A stretch of 59,903 bases of DNA from Streptomyces sp. MUM 178J (GTDB lineage: Bacteria; Actinomycetota; Actinomycetes; Streptomycetales; Streptomycetaceae). The notes under the pieces are model-generated. The model was not told the DNA's origin and did not search any database. It was given only the letters and a program-made list of their open reading frames with translations. This document shows positions 8,218 through 16,144 of the stretch, piece after piece (position 1 is the first letter of the stretch; the number at the start of each line of letters is the position of its first letter). The stretch lies in NCBI RefSeq assembly GCF_022414575.1, contig NZ_JADWYQ010000040.1, positions 1 to 59,903 of the forward strand, in the 5' to 3' direction. Position numbers and translations under genes: made by a program.

Positions 8218-8456
8218 GCGCGGGAGAGCCCCGAGGCGATGAACTGCGCCCACTGGGCCTCGGGGAAGGCGAGTTGAGGGCCGGGGACGTTCTTGGAGTC
8301 GCGGACGTGGACGAGACCGGGGGTGGCGGCGACCTCGACGCAGCTGGGGCCGTCATTGCTGCTGTAGCTGCTCTTGAACCAGGCCGCCTCGACGCAGTCG
8401 GGACCGTCGTTGGTGCTGTAACTGCTCTCGGTCCATATGGACGGCTTGAGTGTCAT
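8214..8456 (-). CDS. DUF397 protein with duplicated motif
   Basis: An 80-residue DUF397 protein. The hallmark W.KSSYS...G..CVEVA appears at about 26-43, followed by VRDSKNVPGPQLAFPEAQWAQF, the usual second half. Unusually, a second copy of the hallmark (WTESSYSTNDGPDCVEAAW) occupies residues 8-26. DUF397 genes typically follow an XRE/DUF5753 gene and are thought to act with it, in a toxin-antitoxin-like or differentiation switch. The ATG overlaps the upstream stop by 4 nt and its own stop overlaps the next start. Confidence 0.9.
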   Translation of the reverse strand: MTLKPSIWTESSYSTNDGPDCVEAAWFKSSYSSNDGPSCVEVAATPGLVHVRDSKNVPGPQLAFPEAQWAQFIASGLSRA

Positions 8457-9307
8457 GTCTCTCCCAGCAGTTTCTCGATGAAGGCGAGCGACTCCCGTGG
8501 GGTGAGAGCCTGCGCCCGGATGCTTCCATACTGCAGTTCAAGGACCTGATTGACCTTTGGATTGGCGGTCACCCGGCTCCTGCCGTAGCCCTCCGAATAT
8601 CCGAGCACCGCCCCGTCCTTGAGCTTCACCAATTGAATGTCACCGCCCATGCCGGCGTGCTCCTCGGTCTCCGTCGGCATGACTTGCACCTCGACATGCC
8701 GCAACTCACCAAGCGCAAGCAGGTGTTCGAGCTGACGGCGCAACACCATCTTGCCGCCCAGCGGACGCCTGAGCGTGGCCTCTTCCTGGACAAAGGTGAG
8801 GACGGGGGCAGGCTTGCGCTCGAAGATCGCATGCCGAGCCACACGAGCGGCCACGTGGTTCTCGATCTCCTCCTCAGAGTAGGGCGGCCGCCTCATCGCG
8901 AACAGGGCCCGTACGTGCTCCTCCGTCTGCAACAGGCCATGGATGTTGTGTGTGCCGTACCACCCGATCTCAATGGCCTTCGTCTCCAGCCTCACAAGGT
9001 TCCGCACCTTCGGCGGATACCGGGTCTCCGCCACGTCCTCCTTGAACTGCGCGATCTTGCCGCCCGCGCCCAGCACCTCGTCCGCCTTCTCCAAGAACGT
9101 GTCACTCGGGGTCCGGCGGCCGCACTCCACCGACGAGACCTGCTCGTCGCTGTAGCCGATCGCCCGAGCCAGCTCCGCCTGGCGCATCTTCGCTGTTTCT
9201 CGCCACAGCCGGATCTGCTTGCCGACCGTCTTGAGGACCGCGCCGGAGTCGTCCTCGAGGTCCATCGGGTTCGTCGGGTCTGTCGGGTCCGTCGTCGAAT
9301 GGTCCAT
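8453..9307 (-). CDS. XRE-family HTH / DUF5753 regulator
   Basis: About 284 residues. An N-terminal helix-turn-helix spans about 22-82 (LRLWRETAKMRQAELARAIG is its start, YSDEQVSSVECGRRTPS contains the recognition helix). A DUF5753 domain of about 180 residues follows (WYGTHNIHGLLQTEEHVRAL, RQLEHLLAL, VEVQVMP). The ATG at 9307 is chosen because AAAGG lies 10 nt upstream, while the in-frame GTG at 9316 has no space for one. It is the first gene of a three-gene set joined by 4-nt overlaps. This architecture is very common in Streptomyces and several members affect development or antibiotic production. Confidence 0.92.
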   Translation of the reverse strand: MDHSTTDPTDPTNPMDLEDDSGAVLKTVGKQIRLWRETAKMRQAELARAIGYSDEQVSSVECGRRTPSDTFLEKADEVLGAGGKIAQFKEDVAETRYPPKVRNLVRLETKAIEIGWYGTHNIHGLLQTEEHVRALFAMRRPPYSEEEIENHVAARVARHAIFERKPAPVLTFVQEEATLRRPLGGKMVLRRQLEHLLALGELRHVEVQVMPTETEEHAGMGGDIQLVKLKDGAVLGYSEGYGRSRVTANPKVNQVLELQYGSIRAQALTPRESLAFIEKLLGET

Positions 9308-9517
9308 GCCGACCACGCCTTTCGTTCACGCTCCGTGCCGGGACAACCACCCATCACCGTATGCACGGACGGCCACACCGAGTGACATAAACGCAGGAAT
9401 CACCCACACGTGGCCGCCGCTGTGATCACCGACACATGTGGGGCGCATATGACCAGAGTTAACGGCTGCGACATAGCATGGAAGACGACCAACTAGCCTT
9501 CTTTCATTGGGGGATTG

Positions 9518-9940
9518 ATGCGCTCGGCCTTAGCAAGGAAGCGCAAGCTCGCCGTCGTCGGAGTCCTGACCGCCATAGGCATGGCGACTCCCGTCGTCAG
9601 CGCCGTCGCCGCGGAGATCAGCGGCAGCAGGCTCCCGTTCTCCATCGCGACATCGGGCAGCAAGGAGGACGGCGACCGCTGGAAGGGCAAGAGCAGCGGT
9701 CACGCCAAAGCGTGCGGGGACGTTCCGGTGAATGACACCAGGACGTTCAGCGCCTACATCTACCAGGACAAGAGCTTCCGCCCCGATCCGCAGATCGCCA
9801 GCACCTCGCGCAGCTACAGGCAGGGGTACGGCTGCGGCTCGTACAAGGGCACCAGCACGAGCGGCAAGTACTACACCAAGGCCACCTGGTCGGGGATCTC
9901 CGGCAGCCGGGCCTACGGCTACGTGAACGCCCAGAACTGA
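9518..9940 (+). CDS. Small secreted cysteine-containing protein
   Basis: A 140-residue precursor. The ATG at 9518 has TGGGGGA about 5 nt upstream. A Sec signal peptide is clear: basic RSALARKRK, hydrophobic LAVVGVLTAIGMATPVVSA, cleavage near VAA. The mature part of about 107 residues is Ser/Gly/Tyr-rich with two cysteines (KACGDVP and GYGCGSY), which could form one disulfide. No enzyme signature is seen. It lies 11 nt before an ABC transporter cassette with the same orientation. A bacteriocin-like or lactococcin-972-like role is possible but rests only on size, secretion and neighbours. Confidence 0.7.
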   Translation: MRSALARKRKLAVVGVLTAIGMATPVVSAVAAEISGSRLPFSIATSGSKEDGDRWKGKSSGHAKACGDVPVNDTRTFSAYIYQDKSFRPDPQIASTSRSYRQGYGCGSYKGTSTSGKYYTKATWSGISGSRAYGYVNAQN

Positions 9941-9951
9941 TCGGGCGGCAC

Positions 9952-10773
9952 ATGACCACTCGCAACAGCGCCGCCGCGGCCGGCTCCCAGCCGGTCGCGG
10001 CGGTCGCGGGCGTGACCGTGCGGTACGGGTCCACGACCGCCCTGGACGACGTCTCCCTTGAATTCCGCTCCGGGGTCACCGGGCTTCTAGGGCCCAACGG
10101 AGCAGGCAAGAGCACCTTGTTGTCTGTGCTGAGCACCGCCCGCAGGCCAAACTCCGGTGCGGTCGCCCTGCTCGGGGAGGAGACGCCAGGGCGTGCGTCG
10201 CGGGCGCGGCGCGTGCGGGAACGGATCGGTGTGCTTCCGCAGTCCTTCGGGTTCTATCCGCGCTTCACCGTCCTGGAGTTCACCGAGTACGCGGCATGGC
10301 TGCGCAGGGTGCCCGCCGCCCGGCGGCGGGAGCGGGCCCGTGAGGCGCTGCACCTGGTGCAGATGGAGAAGCACGCGGACGCCCGGATGGGGGCGCTGTC
10401 CGGCGGCATGCTCAGGCGCGTCGGCATCGCCCAGGCCATGGTGAACGAACCTGCTCTGGTGCTCCTCGACGAGCCGACCGTCGGCCTGGACCCGGCCCAG
10501 CGTGTGGGATTCCGGACCCTTATCACCGAACTGGGCGAGCGGTGTGCCGTGGTGATGAGCACGCACCTCGCCGAGGACGTGGCCCATGTCTGCGGCCGGG
10601 TCGCCGTCCTCCTTGAGGGAAGCGTCCGCTTCACCGGGACGGTGGCCCAACTGTGCGCGCTGCCCCGAGCGGACTACGGGGACGACGGAGGGAGCGGCGA
10701 CGGCGCGGTCGACGGTTCCGCTGTCGAGGCCGGGTATCTGCATCTGGCCGGAGCGGGCGCGGTGACGACCTGA
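9952..10773 (+). CDS. ABC transporter ATP-binding protein
   Basis: A 273-residue ATPase. Walker A is GPNGAGKST (about residues 45-53), the Q-loop lies in GVLPQSFGFYP, the signature is LSGGM, Walker B is LVLLDEPTVGLD and the switch histidine is in STHLAED, so all catalytic motifs are present. A short C-terminal extension is Gly/Asp-rich. It resembles CcmA/NatA-type ATPases of ABC-2 exporters. Its stop overlaps the next start (TGATG), and both following genes are membrane proteins, so the three probably form one transporter. Confidence 0.93.
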   Translation: MTTRNSAAAAGSQPVAAVAGVTVRYGSTTALDDVSLEFRSGVTGLLGPNGAGKSTLLSVLSTARRPNSGAVALLGEETPGRASRARRVRERIGVLPQSFGFYPRFTVLEFTEYAAWLRRVPAARRRERAREALHLVQMEKHADARMGALSGGMLRRVGIAQAMVNEPALVLLDEPTVGLDPAQRVGFRTLITELGERCAVVMSTHLAEDVAHVCGRVAVLLEGSVRFTGTVAQLCALPRADYGDDGGSGDGAVDGSAVEAGYLHLAGAGAVTT

Positions 10774-12077
10774 TGCGTGTGCTGCTGACGGAGATGCGGC
10801 GCGGCGAGGCGAAGTGGGCGGCCTTGCTCATGGGTGCCGCCGGCGTCTACTACCTGCTCTCCGGGAGTCCGGCCGACAGCGACTGGATCGGCTGGTGGAC
10901 CCAGACCAGTCTGGTCGTCCAGCTGTTCGCGGTGATCGTGATGGGTTCGGTGATGAGCGCCGCTGCCGCCTGGGCAGCGGGGCGGGCCTTCCGCCACCGG
11001 ACGAGGGACTGGGCGGATGCCGCGGCGCGCAGCGGCTGGGCGCAGGCGCTGCTGCTGTGGCTCGCGGTGTGGCTGTGGGCGCTGTTTGCGTACGTCGTGC
11101 TGATCGCCGTGGCGTTCTCGCGGACCGCGCAGGTCAGCGAGGTCAGTGAGCCGTCGTGGACGCCGCTGCTGCTCGGGGCCGGGATGCTCGGCCTGGAGAT
11201 CGCCGCGGGGATCGCGATCGGGTCGGCGCTGCCGTCCCGGGTGGTGGCTCCGTTCGCCGGGATCTTCTGGTACGGGCTCTTCGTCTTCGTCGCGTTCGTT
11301 CCCGGCACGGCGCTCGACAAGCTGTTTCCCGCCGTCGACGAGTTCTGGGGCTCGGAGTTCACGCCGAACACGGCGAGGATGCTGCTCGCCGTCTTCTGGT
11401 GTGCGGCTCTCGCCCTGCTGCTGCCGGCCCTGCCCGCGCTGTGGCGGCGCGCCGCGCTCGCCCCGCGGCCGCTGACCGTGGGGGCGCTCACGGCAGCCGC
11501 GCTCCTCGCGGGCGGCACGCTGACGGCCCTCGCGGCTCCCGCGCCCGACTCGTACTGGGCGGTGCACAGGGCGCAGCCGGAGCGGCCGGTGTGCGCCGAC
11601 AGCGGCCAGACCGAGGTGTGCCTGTGGCCTCAGGACCGCCATCTGCTGCCGCGGGCCCGCGCGGCCGTCCGGGCGGTCGACTCGGGGCTCGGCGGCTTGA
11701 AGGGCCTCAACCGCAGCTTCTACGCGAGCGGTCTGAAGCGTCCCGCGTCCCCCTACAGCGCCGAGCTGTCCCTGATGTCGCCCGCGGTGACCGAGGCCGA
11801 CCTGGTGGACAGCATGTTCACGGCCGCGCTGCCGCAGCCGGACTCCCCGGACTGCGAGCCGCATCTGCTCAAGGAGGCCGGCGGCTACCCGGACACGTTC
11901 CTCTTCGAGGCCGTCGTCCGCGGGCGCGTCGGCGCGCCGGCCGAGTACTACGGCGAGCAGTTCGGCAGTGCGCTGGAACGCGTTGCCGGCGCGCCGCGTG
12001 CACGCGAAGACGCGTGGATCAAGGGGGCGGCGGACGCGATCCGCGCCTGCCGTCCCGTTCCCGAGCTGCCCCGGTGA
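10773..12077 (+). CDS. ABC-associated membrane protein (permease-like)
   Basis: A 434-residue protein starting at the ATG in the TGATG overlap with the ATPase gene. About six hydrophobic helices occupy residues 13-260. An extracytoplasmic-looking domain of about 170 residues follows, with CADSGQTEVCLWP and a later Cys near CEPH. It resembles streptomycete ABC permease components with a C-terminal soluble domain. Substrate unknown; the neighbouring secreted protein is a candidate ligand or cargo. Confidence 0.75.
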   Translation: MRVLLTEMRRGEAKWAALLMGAAGVYYLLSGSPADSDWIGWWTQTSLVVQLFAVIVMGSVMSAAAAWAAGRAFRHRTRDWADAAARSGWAQALLLWLAVWLWALFAYVVLIAVAFSRTAQVSEVSEPSWTPLLLGAGMLGLEIAAGIAIGSALPSRVVAPFAGIFWYGLFVFVAFVPGTALDKLFPAVDEFWGSEFTPNTARMLLAVFWCAALALLLPALPALWRRAALAPRPLTVGALTAAALLAGGTLTALAAPAPDSYWAVHRAQPERPVCADSGQTEVCLWPQDRHLLPRARAAVRAVDSGLGGLKGLNRSFYASGLKRPASPYSAELSLMSPAVTEADLVDSMFTAALPQPDSPDCEPHLLKEAGGYPDTFLFEAVVRGRVGAPAEYYGEQFGSALERVAGAPRAREDAWIKGAADAIRACRPVPELPR

Positions 12078-12108
12078 CCGGCGCGATGCATGGCAGGGGA
12101 GCCCCCGC

Positions 12109-12726
12109 GTGAGGACTGTGCTCGCCTTTGCGCGCTGCCGCGGGCTGCACCGGGCGGCGGGGGTCGCGCTGCTGGTCGCCCTGGCGGCGACGGCGTTCTC
12201 CGCGCAGCGGGTCGCCGTGCCGCAGTTGCGCTATCTGGTGGACTTCAGCGTGCCGGTGGCCGAAGTCGTGCCGCTCGCCCACGCGGTGGTTCTCGCCACC
12301 ACGCTGTTCTCCCCCATGGCCGACCTGGAGGAGACCGCCGCCCAGCCCATGAGCCGCCACCGTGCCGCCTATCTGGCGGTGCTGCTCGCCCTGGCGGCAG
12401 GGCTGACCGCGCTGCCGCTGCTCACCGGTGCGACCGCGGAGGTCTTCGGGGCGGCGGCCCGGAACGTCGTGGGCTATCTGGGTCTGGGCATGATCAGCGC
12501 CCGGCTCTTCGGCAGCGGGCTGGCCTGGCTGCTGCCGCTCGCGGTGTTCGGGCCGACGCTGCTGCTGGGTGTGGCCGCCGACAACACACCGGAGCCATGG
12601 GCCTGGTCGCTCCACACGGCCTCCAGTACGCCCGCCGCCGTCGTGGCCGTGCTGCTGTGGCTCACCGGCGCGGCCGCGGCGGCGACGGGCCGGCCTCGGC
12701 AGACGGAACGCGCGGAGCGGCATTAG
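12109..12726 (+). CDS. Second ABC-associated membrane protein
   Basis: A 205-residue, very hydrophobic protein. The GTG at 12109 is preceded by GCAGGGGA with an 8-nt spacing, 31 nt after the previous stop. There are about five to six membrane helices, with the conserved-looking loop LFSPMADLEETAAQPMSRHRAAYLA. It is probably the second membrane subunit of the exporter encoded by the two preceding genes. No domain name can be given from sequence reading alone. Confidence 0.7.
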   Translation: MRTVLAFARCRGLHRAAGVALLVALAATAFSAQRVAVPQLRYLVDFSVPVAEVVPLAHAVVLATTLFSPMADLEETAAQPMSRHRAAYLAVLLALAAGLTALPLLTGATAEVFGAAARNVVGYLGLGMISARLFGSGLAWLLPLAVFGPTLLLGVAADNTPEPWAWSLHTASSTPAAVVAVLLWLTGAAAAATGRPRQTERAERH

Positions 12727-12862
12727 CGCTGTCATCACCCGCAGGGGTGATCAGAGCCAACTCGAATGGCGGATATGCCCTTGGGCCACGCACACTCGCG
12801 CTGTGACACAAGCGCCCGACTCCGCGGTTAGGCTGACCGGTGCATCCCCATGGGAGGACACC

Positions 12863-13444
12863 GTGAGCGGCATGAGCCCCGAGCAGATCAAGCGCATGCG
12901 CGAAGTGGTCGACCATGTCTCCGACTATGCCGAGCAGCTCGAGAAGGGCTGGAAGGTGGAGACGACGGACGGGGAAGTGAAGCTCGTCATGATGAGTCCG
13001 AATCTGCCTCACACCACGAATGTGGACGCCTTCCGCGAGCAGATCAGGGAACAGACTCCGGACGTCTCGGCCGTCAACGACACCGATATGACCGACCCCG
13101 TCACCGGCCTGGAGAAGGTGCCGGACCTGATGGCGTTTCCCACCGCGGACGTCGACCCACAGGCGGAGTCGGTCGATCCGCGGACTGTGCTGCTGGTCGT
13201 CGAGATCGTCTCCAAGGGCAATCCCAAGAACGATCTGGTGACCAAGGTGGAGGACTACCCGAGGATGGGAATCCCGCTCTATATCGTCGTCGACCCTCGT
13301 GACGGCGCCATCGTCGTCCATTCGGAGCCCAAGGAAGGGCCCGACGGGCTCCGGTACCGGTCCTCGGTTCCGTACGAGTTCGGGGACACCGTGCCCGCCG
13401 GGCGGTGGACGTTCGACACCAGTGGGCTGGTCCGCTACCGCTGA
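12863..13444 (+). CDS. Uma2-family PD-(D/E)XK endonuclease-like protein
   Basis: A 193-residue protein. GGGAGGA lies 4 nt before the GTG at 12863. The fold motifs are visible in order: an N-terminal helix, DGEVKLVMMSP (acidic residue on the first strand), EKVPDLMAFP (PD), VLLVVEIVSKGNPKNDLVTK (E..S.....D...K) and YPRMGIPLYIVVDP. These are the Uma2 / DUF820 hallmarks, common in actinobacteria and cyanobacteria. The biological target is unknown. It is monocistronic, with tandem repeats immediately after its stop. Confidence 0.9.
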   Translation: MSGMSPEQIKRMREVVDHVSDYAEQLEKGWKVETTDGEVKLVMMSPNLPHTTNVDAFREQIREQTPDVSAVNDTDMTDPVTGLEKVPDLMAFPTADVDPQAESVDPRTVLLVVEIVSKGNPKNDLVTKVEDYPRMGIPLYIVVDPRDGAIVVHSEPKEGPDGLRYRSSVPYEFGDTVPAGRWTFDTSGLVRYR

Positions 13445-13503
13445 CCGGCCGCGTCGACTGACCGGCGTCGACTGACCGGCGTCGACTGACCGGCCGCGTC
13501 GGC
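13442..13503. repeat. Four tandem TGACCGGC(CGC)GTCGAC units
   Basis: Units of 17, 14, 14 and 17 bp run from the stop codon of the Uma2 gene (13442) to the end of the convergent P450 gene. Units differ only by presence of CGC. The short intergenic space is wholly made of repeat. Confidence 0.85.
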
Positions 13504-13508
13504 GGAGG

Positions 13509-14777
13509 TCAGCGCACTCGGTCGGGCAGGAGTGCGCGGATCGGCGGGAAGCGCACGGGCAGGGAGACGAGCGCCCGGTGGAAGGGGCCCGGCCGCCAGC
13601 GCAGGTCCGCTGCCGGGACGGCCAGTTCGATGTCGGGCAGCCGGTCGAGGAGCTTCTCCAGCGCGGCTGCGGCGATCAGCCGGGCGGGGCCCTTCGCCGG
13701 ACAGGTGTGCGGGCCCGCACTCCACGCGAGATGCGCGCGGTTTCCGGCCCGGCGGTCGCCGGAGAGGCCGGTGCCGGTGTTGGCGGCTGCCAGGCTGATC
13801 AGAAGAGGGGTGCCTTCGTATACGAGGTTCCCCTCGATCTCCATGTCGCGGAGCGGATAGTGAATGGCGTAGTTCGCCAGCGGGGGGTCGGTCCACAGCA
13901 CCTCGTCGATGGCGTCGTCGACGGGCATGCTGCCGCCCGCGAGGTCGCCGGCGAAGCGGTCGTCGGACAGCAGCAGCCGCAGCCCGTTGCAGATCAGGTT
14001 CTGCTGCGGCTCGGTGCCCGCGCCCATGAGGACCACCAGCTGGTGCATCATCTCCTCGTCCGTGAGCCGGGCCGGATGCGCCATCAGCCAGGACGACACG
14101 TCCGGTCCCGGCTCTCTCCGCTTGAGGGCGACCAGCTCGGCGACGCCCTCGGTCAGCACCGCGTTCGCCTTCTCCGAGTCGGCGTCGGCGTCGAAGATCC
14201 CGGACATGCCTTCGACCAGCTTGTCCCCGATGTCCGGTGGGCAGCCGAAGAGCCGGTTGAAGACCAGCAGGGGCAGGACGGCGGCGTACTCGGAGAGCAG
14301 ATCCGCCCGCCCCTCGGGCCCGATCCGGTCGATCAGCGTGTCGGCGATCTGCTCCACGTATCCCCTGAGCGCGTCGGGGTCGACGCGGCCGAGGCTGTCG
14401 GTGATGGCGCCGCGCAGTCTGCTGTGCTCTTGTCCGTCGGTCCACAGGGCGTTCGGCCGGTACATCATCATGGGCACCACCGGGCTGTCCGGCGGCACCG
14501 TCCCGTCGGCGAGGGCCCGCCAGCGCCGCGGGTCCTTGGAGAAGCGCTCCGGGCTGCGCAGCACCTCCAGTGCTCTGTCGTAGCCGGTCACCAGCCAGGC
14601 GTGGACACCGGGGGCTATCTCCACGGGCGCGAGGGAGCCGCGGGCGCGCAGCCGGGTGTACGAGGCCATGGGGTCGGCGGCGAACTCCGCGCCGTACAGG
14701 CGCTCTGCCGTGGGCGCGCTCGCGTGCGCCGGGCAGCCCGGAGGCGCCGTCTCGGACGTGGATCGGGGTGTCGTCAT
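13509..14777 (-). CDS. cvnE: Conservon cytochrome P450, CYP157-like, lacking ExxR
   Basis: A 422-residue P450 and last gene of the conservon. The start at 14777 overlaps the GTPase stop by 4 nt. The heme ligand is Cys359 in WSAGPHTCPAKG. The I-helix reads VLMGAGTEPQQN (about 249-260). The K-helix, which should contain ExxR, reads DEVLW (Glu292, Trp295), so the normally invariant arginine is missing. Loss of ExxR is documented for the CYP157 family of streptomycete conservons, which fits this operon. The protein is probably still heme-bound; the substrate is unknown, and it may act with a partner P450 elsewhere. Confidence 0.9.
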   Translation of the reverse strand: MTTPRSTSETAPPGCPAHASAPTAERLYGAEFAADPMASYTRLRARGSLAPVEIAPGVHAWLVTGYDRALEVLRSPERFSKDPRRWRALADGTVPPDSPVVPMMMYRPNALWTDGQEHSRLRGAITDSLGRVDPDALRGYVEQIADTLIDRIGPEGRADLLSEYAAVLPLLVFNRLFGCPPDIGDKLVEGMSGIFDADADSEKANAVLTEGVAELVALKRREPGPDVSSWLMAHPARLTDEEMMHQLVVLMGAGTEPQQNLICNGLRLLLSDDRFAGDLAGGSMPVDDAIDEVLWTDPPLANYAIHYPLRDMEIEGNLVYEGTPLLISLAAANTGTGLSGDRRAGNRAHLAWSAGPHTCPAKGPARLIAAAALEKLLDRLPDIELAVPAADLRWRPGPFHRALVSLPVRFPPIRALLPDRVR

Positions 14778-15373
14778 CCTTGCTCCCAGGGTGTGCGGGT
14801 CTGCAGGTACTCGACGAGGGAGATCAGCGCTCCGGCCGAGGACGCGGCCTCCCGCGCATCGCATACGACCAGCGGGGTTTCCGGAAGCAGGTCGAGGGCC
14901 TCGCGGATGTCCGCCTCCGGGAAGGCCGGTGCGCCCTCGAACTGGTTGACGGCCACCGCGTACGGCACACCGTGCTCTTCCAACAGGCCCATGATGTCGA
15001 AGGAGTGGTCAAGTCTTCGGGTGTCGGCCAGCACCAGGGCGCCGAGCGCACCGTGCAGCATGTCGTTCAACAGCCCGGTGAAGCGTTTCTGCCCGGGCGC
15101 GCCGAAGAGATACAGCACCAGGGACTCGCTGAGCGTGATGCGGCCGAAGTCCATCGCGACGGTCGTCGTCGTCTTGCCGGGGACTCCAGCGAGGTCGTCG
15201 ACGAGTTCGCCGGCCTGCGTCATCGTCTCCTCGGTGCGCAGCGGGCGGATCTCGGAGAGGGTTCCGACGAACGTGGTCTTGCCGACGGCGAAGTGGCCGA
15301 CGACCAGGATCTTGACCGCGGTCTGGACCGTGTCGGGGACGTAGACCGGGTCAGAAACGGGAGCGGAGCCCAT
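14774..15373 (-). CDS. cvnD: Conservon GTPase (CvnD-like ATP/GTP-binding protein)
   Basis: A 199-residue Ras/MglA-like GTPase. The P-loop is GHFAVGKTT (26-34), the switch region contains TTVAMDFG, the G3-like motif is LFGAPGQKRF and the G4-like motif is AVNQFEG. It begins inside the DUF742 gene (23-nt overlap) and ends overlapping the P450 start. In conservons this protein binds GTP and interacts with the kinase-like and roadblock proteins in a membrane-associated complex that influences differentiation. Confidence 0.93.
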   Translation of the reverse strand: MGSAPVSDPVYVPDTVQTAVKILVVGHFAVGKTTFVGTLSEIRPLRTEETMTQAGELVDDLAGVPGKTTTTVAMDFGRITLSESLVLYLFGAPGQKRFTGLLNDMLHGALGALVLADTRRLDHSFDIMGLLEEHGVPYAVAVNQFEGAPAFPEADIREALDLLPETPLVVCDAREAASSAGALISLVEYLQTRTPWEQG

Positions 15374-15713
15374 GGAGCACCTCCTGCAGGAGCCGGGCGT
15401 CGGGAAGTTGTGCCTTGGGGATCGGGGGCCGGACGGTGAGATGGCCGCTGTCGATGAGGTCGCTGAGCAGAACCTTGGTGACGCTCACCGCCAGAGAGAG
15501 GTGGGCGGCGACTTCGGCGACCGACAGGGCTCCTCCTCCGCACAGTTCCATGACCCGTCGCTTCTCGGGGTTCAGCGAGTTCAGGGGGCGGTCGCGTACC
15601 GCCGTCACCAGCGTGACCAGGTCCACCGTGTTGCGTGTCGGATGAGCGCGGCCCTCCGTGATGACATACGGCCGTACGAGTCCTCTGTCCCGCCCCGGTC
15701 GTGACGGAGTCAT
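15351..15713 (-). CDS. cvnC: DUF742 protein (CvnC-like)
   Basis: A 120-residue protein with the DUF742 pattern: RLVRPYVIT-like N-terminus (LVRPYVITEGR), the hydrophobic LVTLVTAV, then a winged-helix-like SVAEVAAHLSLAVSVTKVLL followed by LIDSGHLTVRPP. The start at 15713 overlaps the roadblock gene stop by 4 nt. It is a structural component of the conservon complex. The predicted helix-turn-helix suggests a regulatory role, which is inference. Confidence 0.92.
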   Translation of the reverse strand: MTPSRPGRDRGLVRPYVITEGRAHPTRNTVDLVTLVTAVRDRPLNSLNPEKRRVMELCGGGALSVAEVAAHLSLAVSVTKVLLSDLIDSGHLTVRPPIPKAQLPDARLLQEVLHGLRSRF

Positions 15714-16144
15714 GCCGTGCCGGCGCCGTCTGGTGCGACCGCCTCCGAGGTCAGCCGCGGCGGGGAGGTCATCTCCCTGCCGAGCCGGTCGACCAGTTTG
15801 TGCATGCTGTAGGTGACGGCTTCCATGTCGACGTCCTGACCTGCGGAGACCGCCAGGTACGCGCCCGGACCGGCCGCCACCAGGAAGACGTAGCCGTCGA
15901 CGAACTCGACCAGCGTCTGCTGCCACGGAGACGTCTCCTCCGCGCAGAACTCGGCCGTGCTCCGACTGATCGACTGCAACCCGCACAGCGCCGCGGCCTG
16001 CCGCTCGGCCTCGTTGCGGTCGATGTCCTTGGAATGGGCGCGGAGCATGCCGTCCGAGGAGAGCAGAATCGCGTGGCGGGCTTCGGGGACTCTCAGGACC
16101 TCGTCCAGCATCCATCCGAGTTCGTTGGTCACGGGGCTGGTCAT
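15710..16144 (-). CDS. cvnB: Roadblock/LC7 domain protein (CvnB-like)
   Basis: A 144-residue roadblock/LC7 protein (NELGWMLDEVL.VPEARHAILLSSDGML, then GPGAYLAVSAG and VTYSMHKLVDRLG). Such proteins dimerise and act as GAP-like regulators of MglA-type GTPases, here the CvnD-like protein. It overlaps the kinase gene by 4 nt at its start and the DUF742 gene by 4 nt at its end, so the subunits are likely made in fixed ratio. Confidence 0.93.
   Translation of the reverse strand: MTSPVTNELGWMLDEVLRVPEARHAILLSSDGMLRAHSKDIDRNEAERQAAALCGLQSISRSTAEFCAEETSPWQQTLVEFVDGYVFLVAAGPGAYLAVSAGQDVDMEAVTYSMHKLVDRLGREMTSPPRLTSEAVAPDGAGTA

Noticed and set aside
9518..9940. Firm assignment as a lactococcin-972-type bacteriocin
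   Set aside because: Only size, signal peptide and ABC neighbours agree. The characteristic lactococcin sequence could not be matched convincingly by eye.
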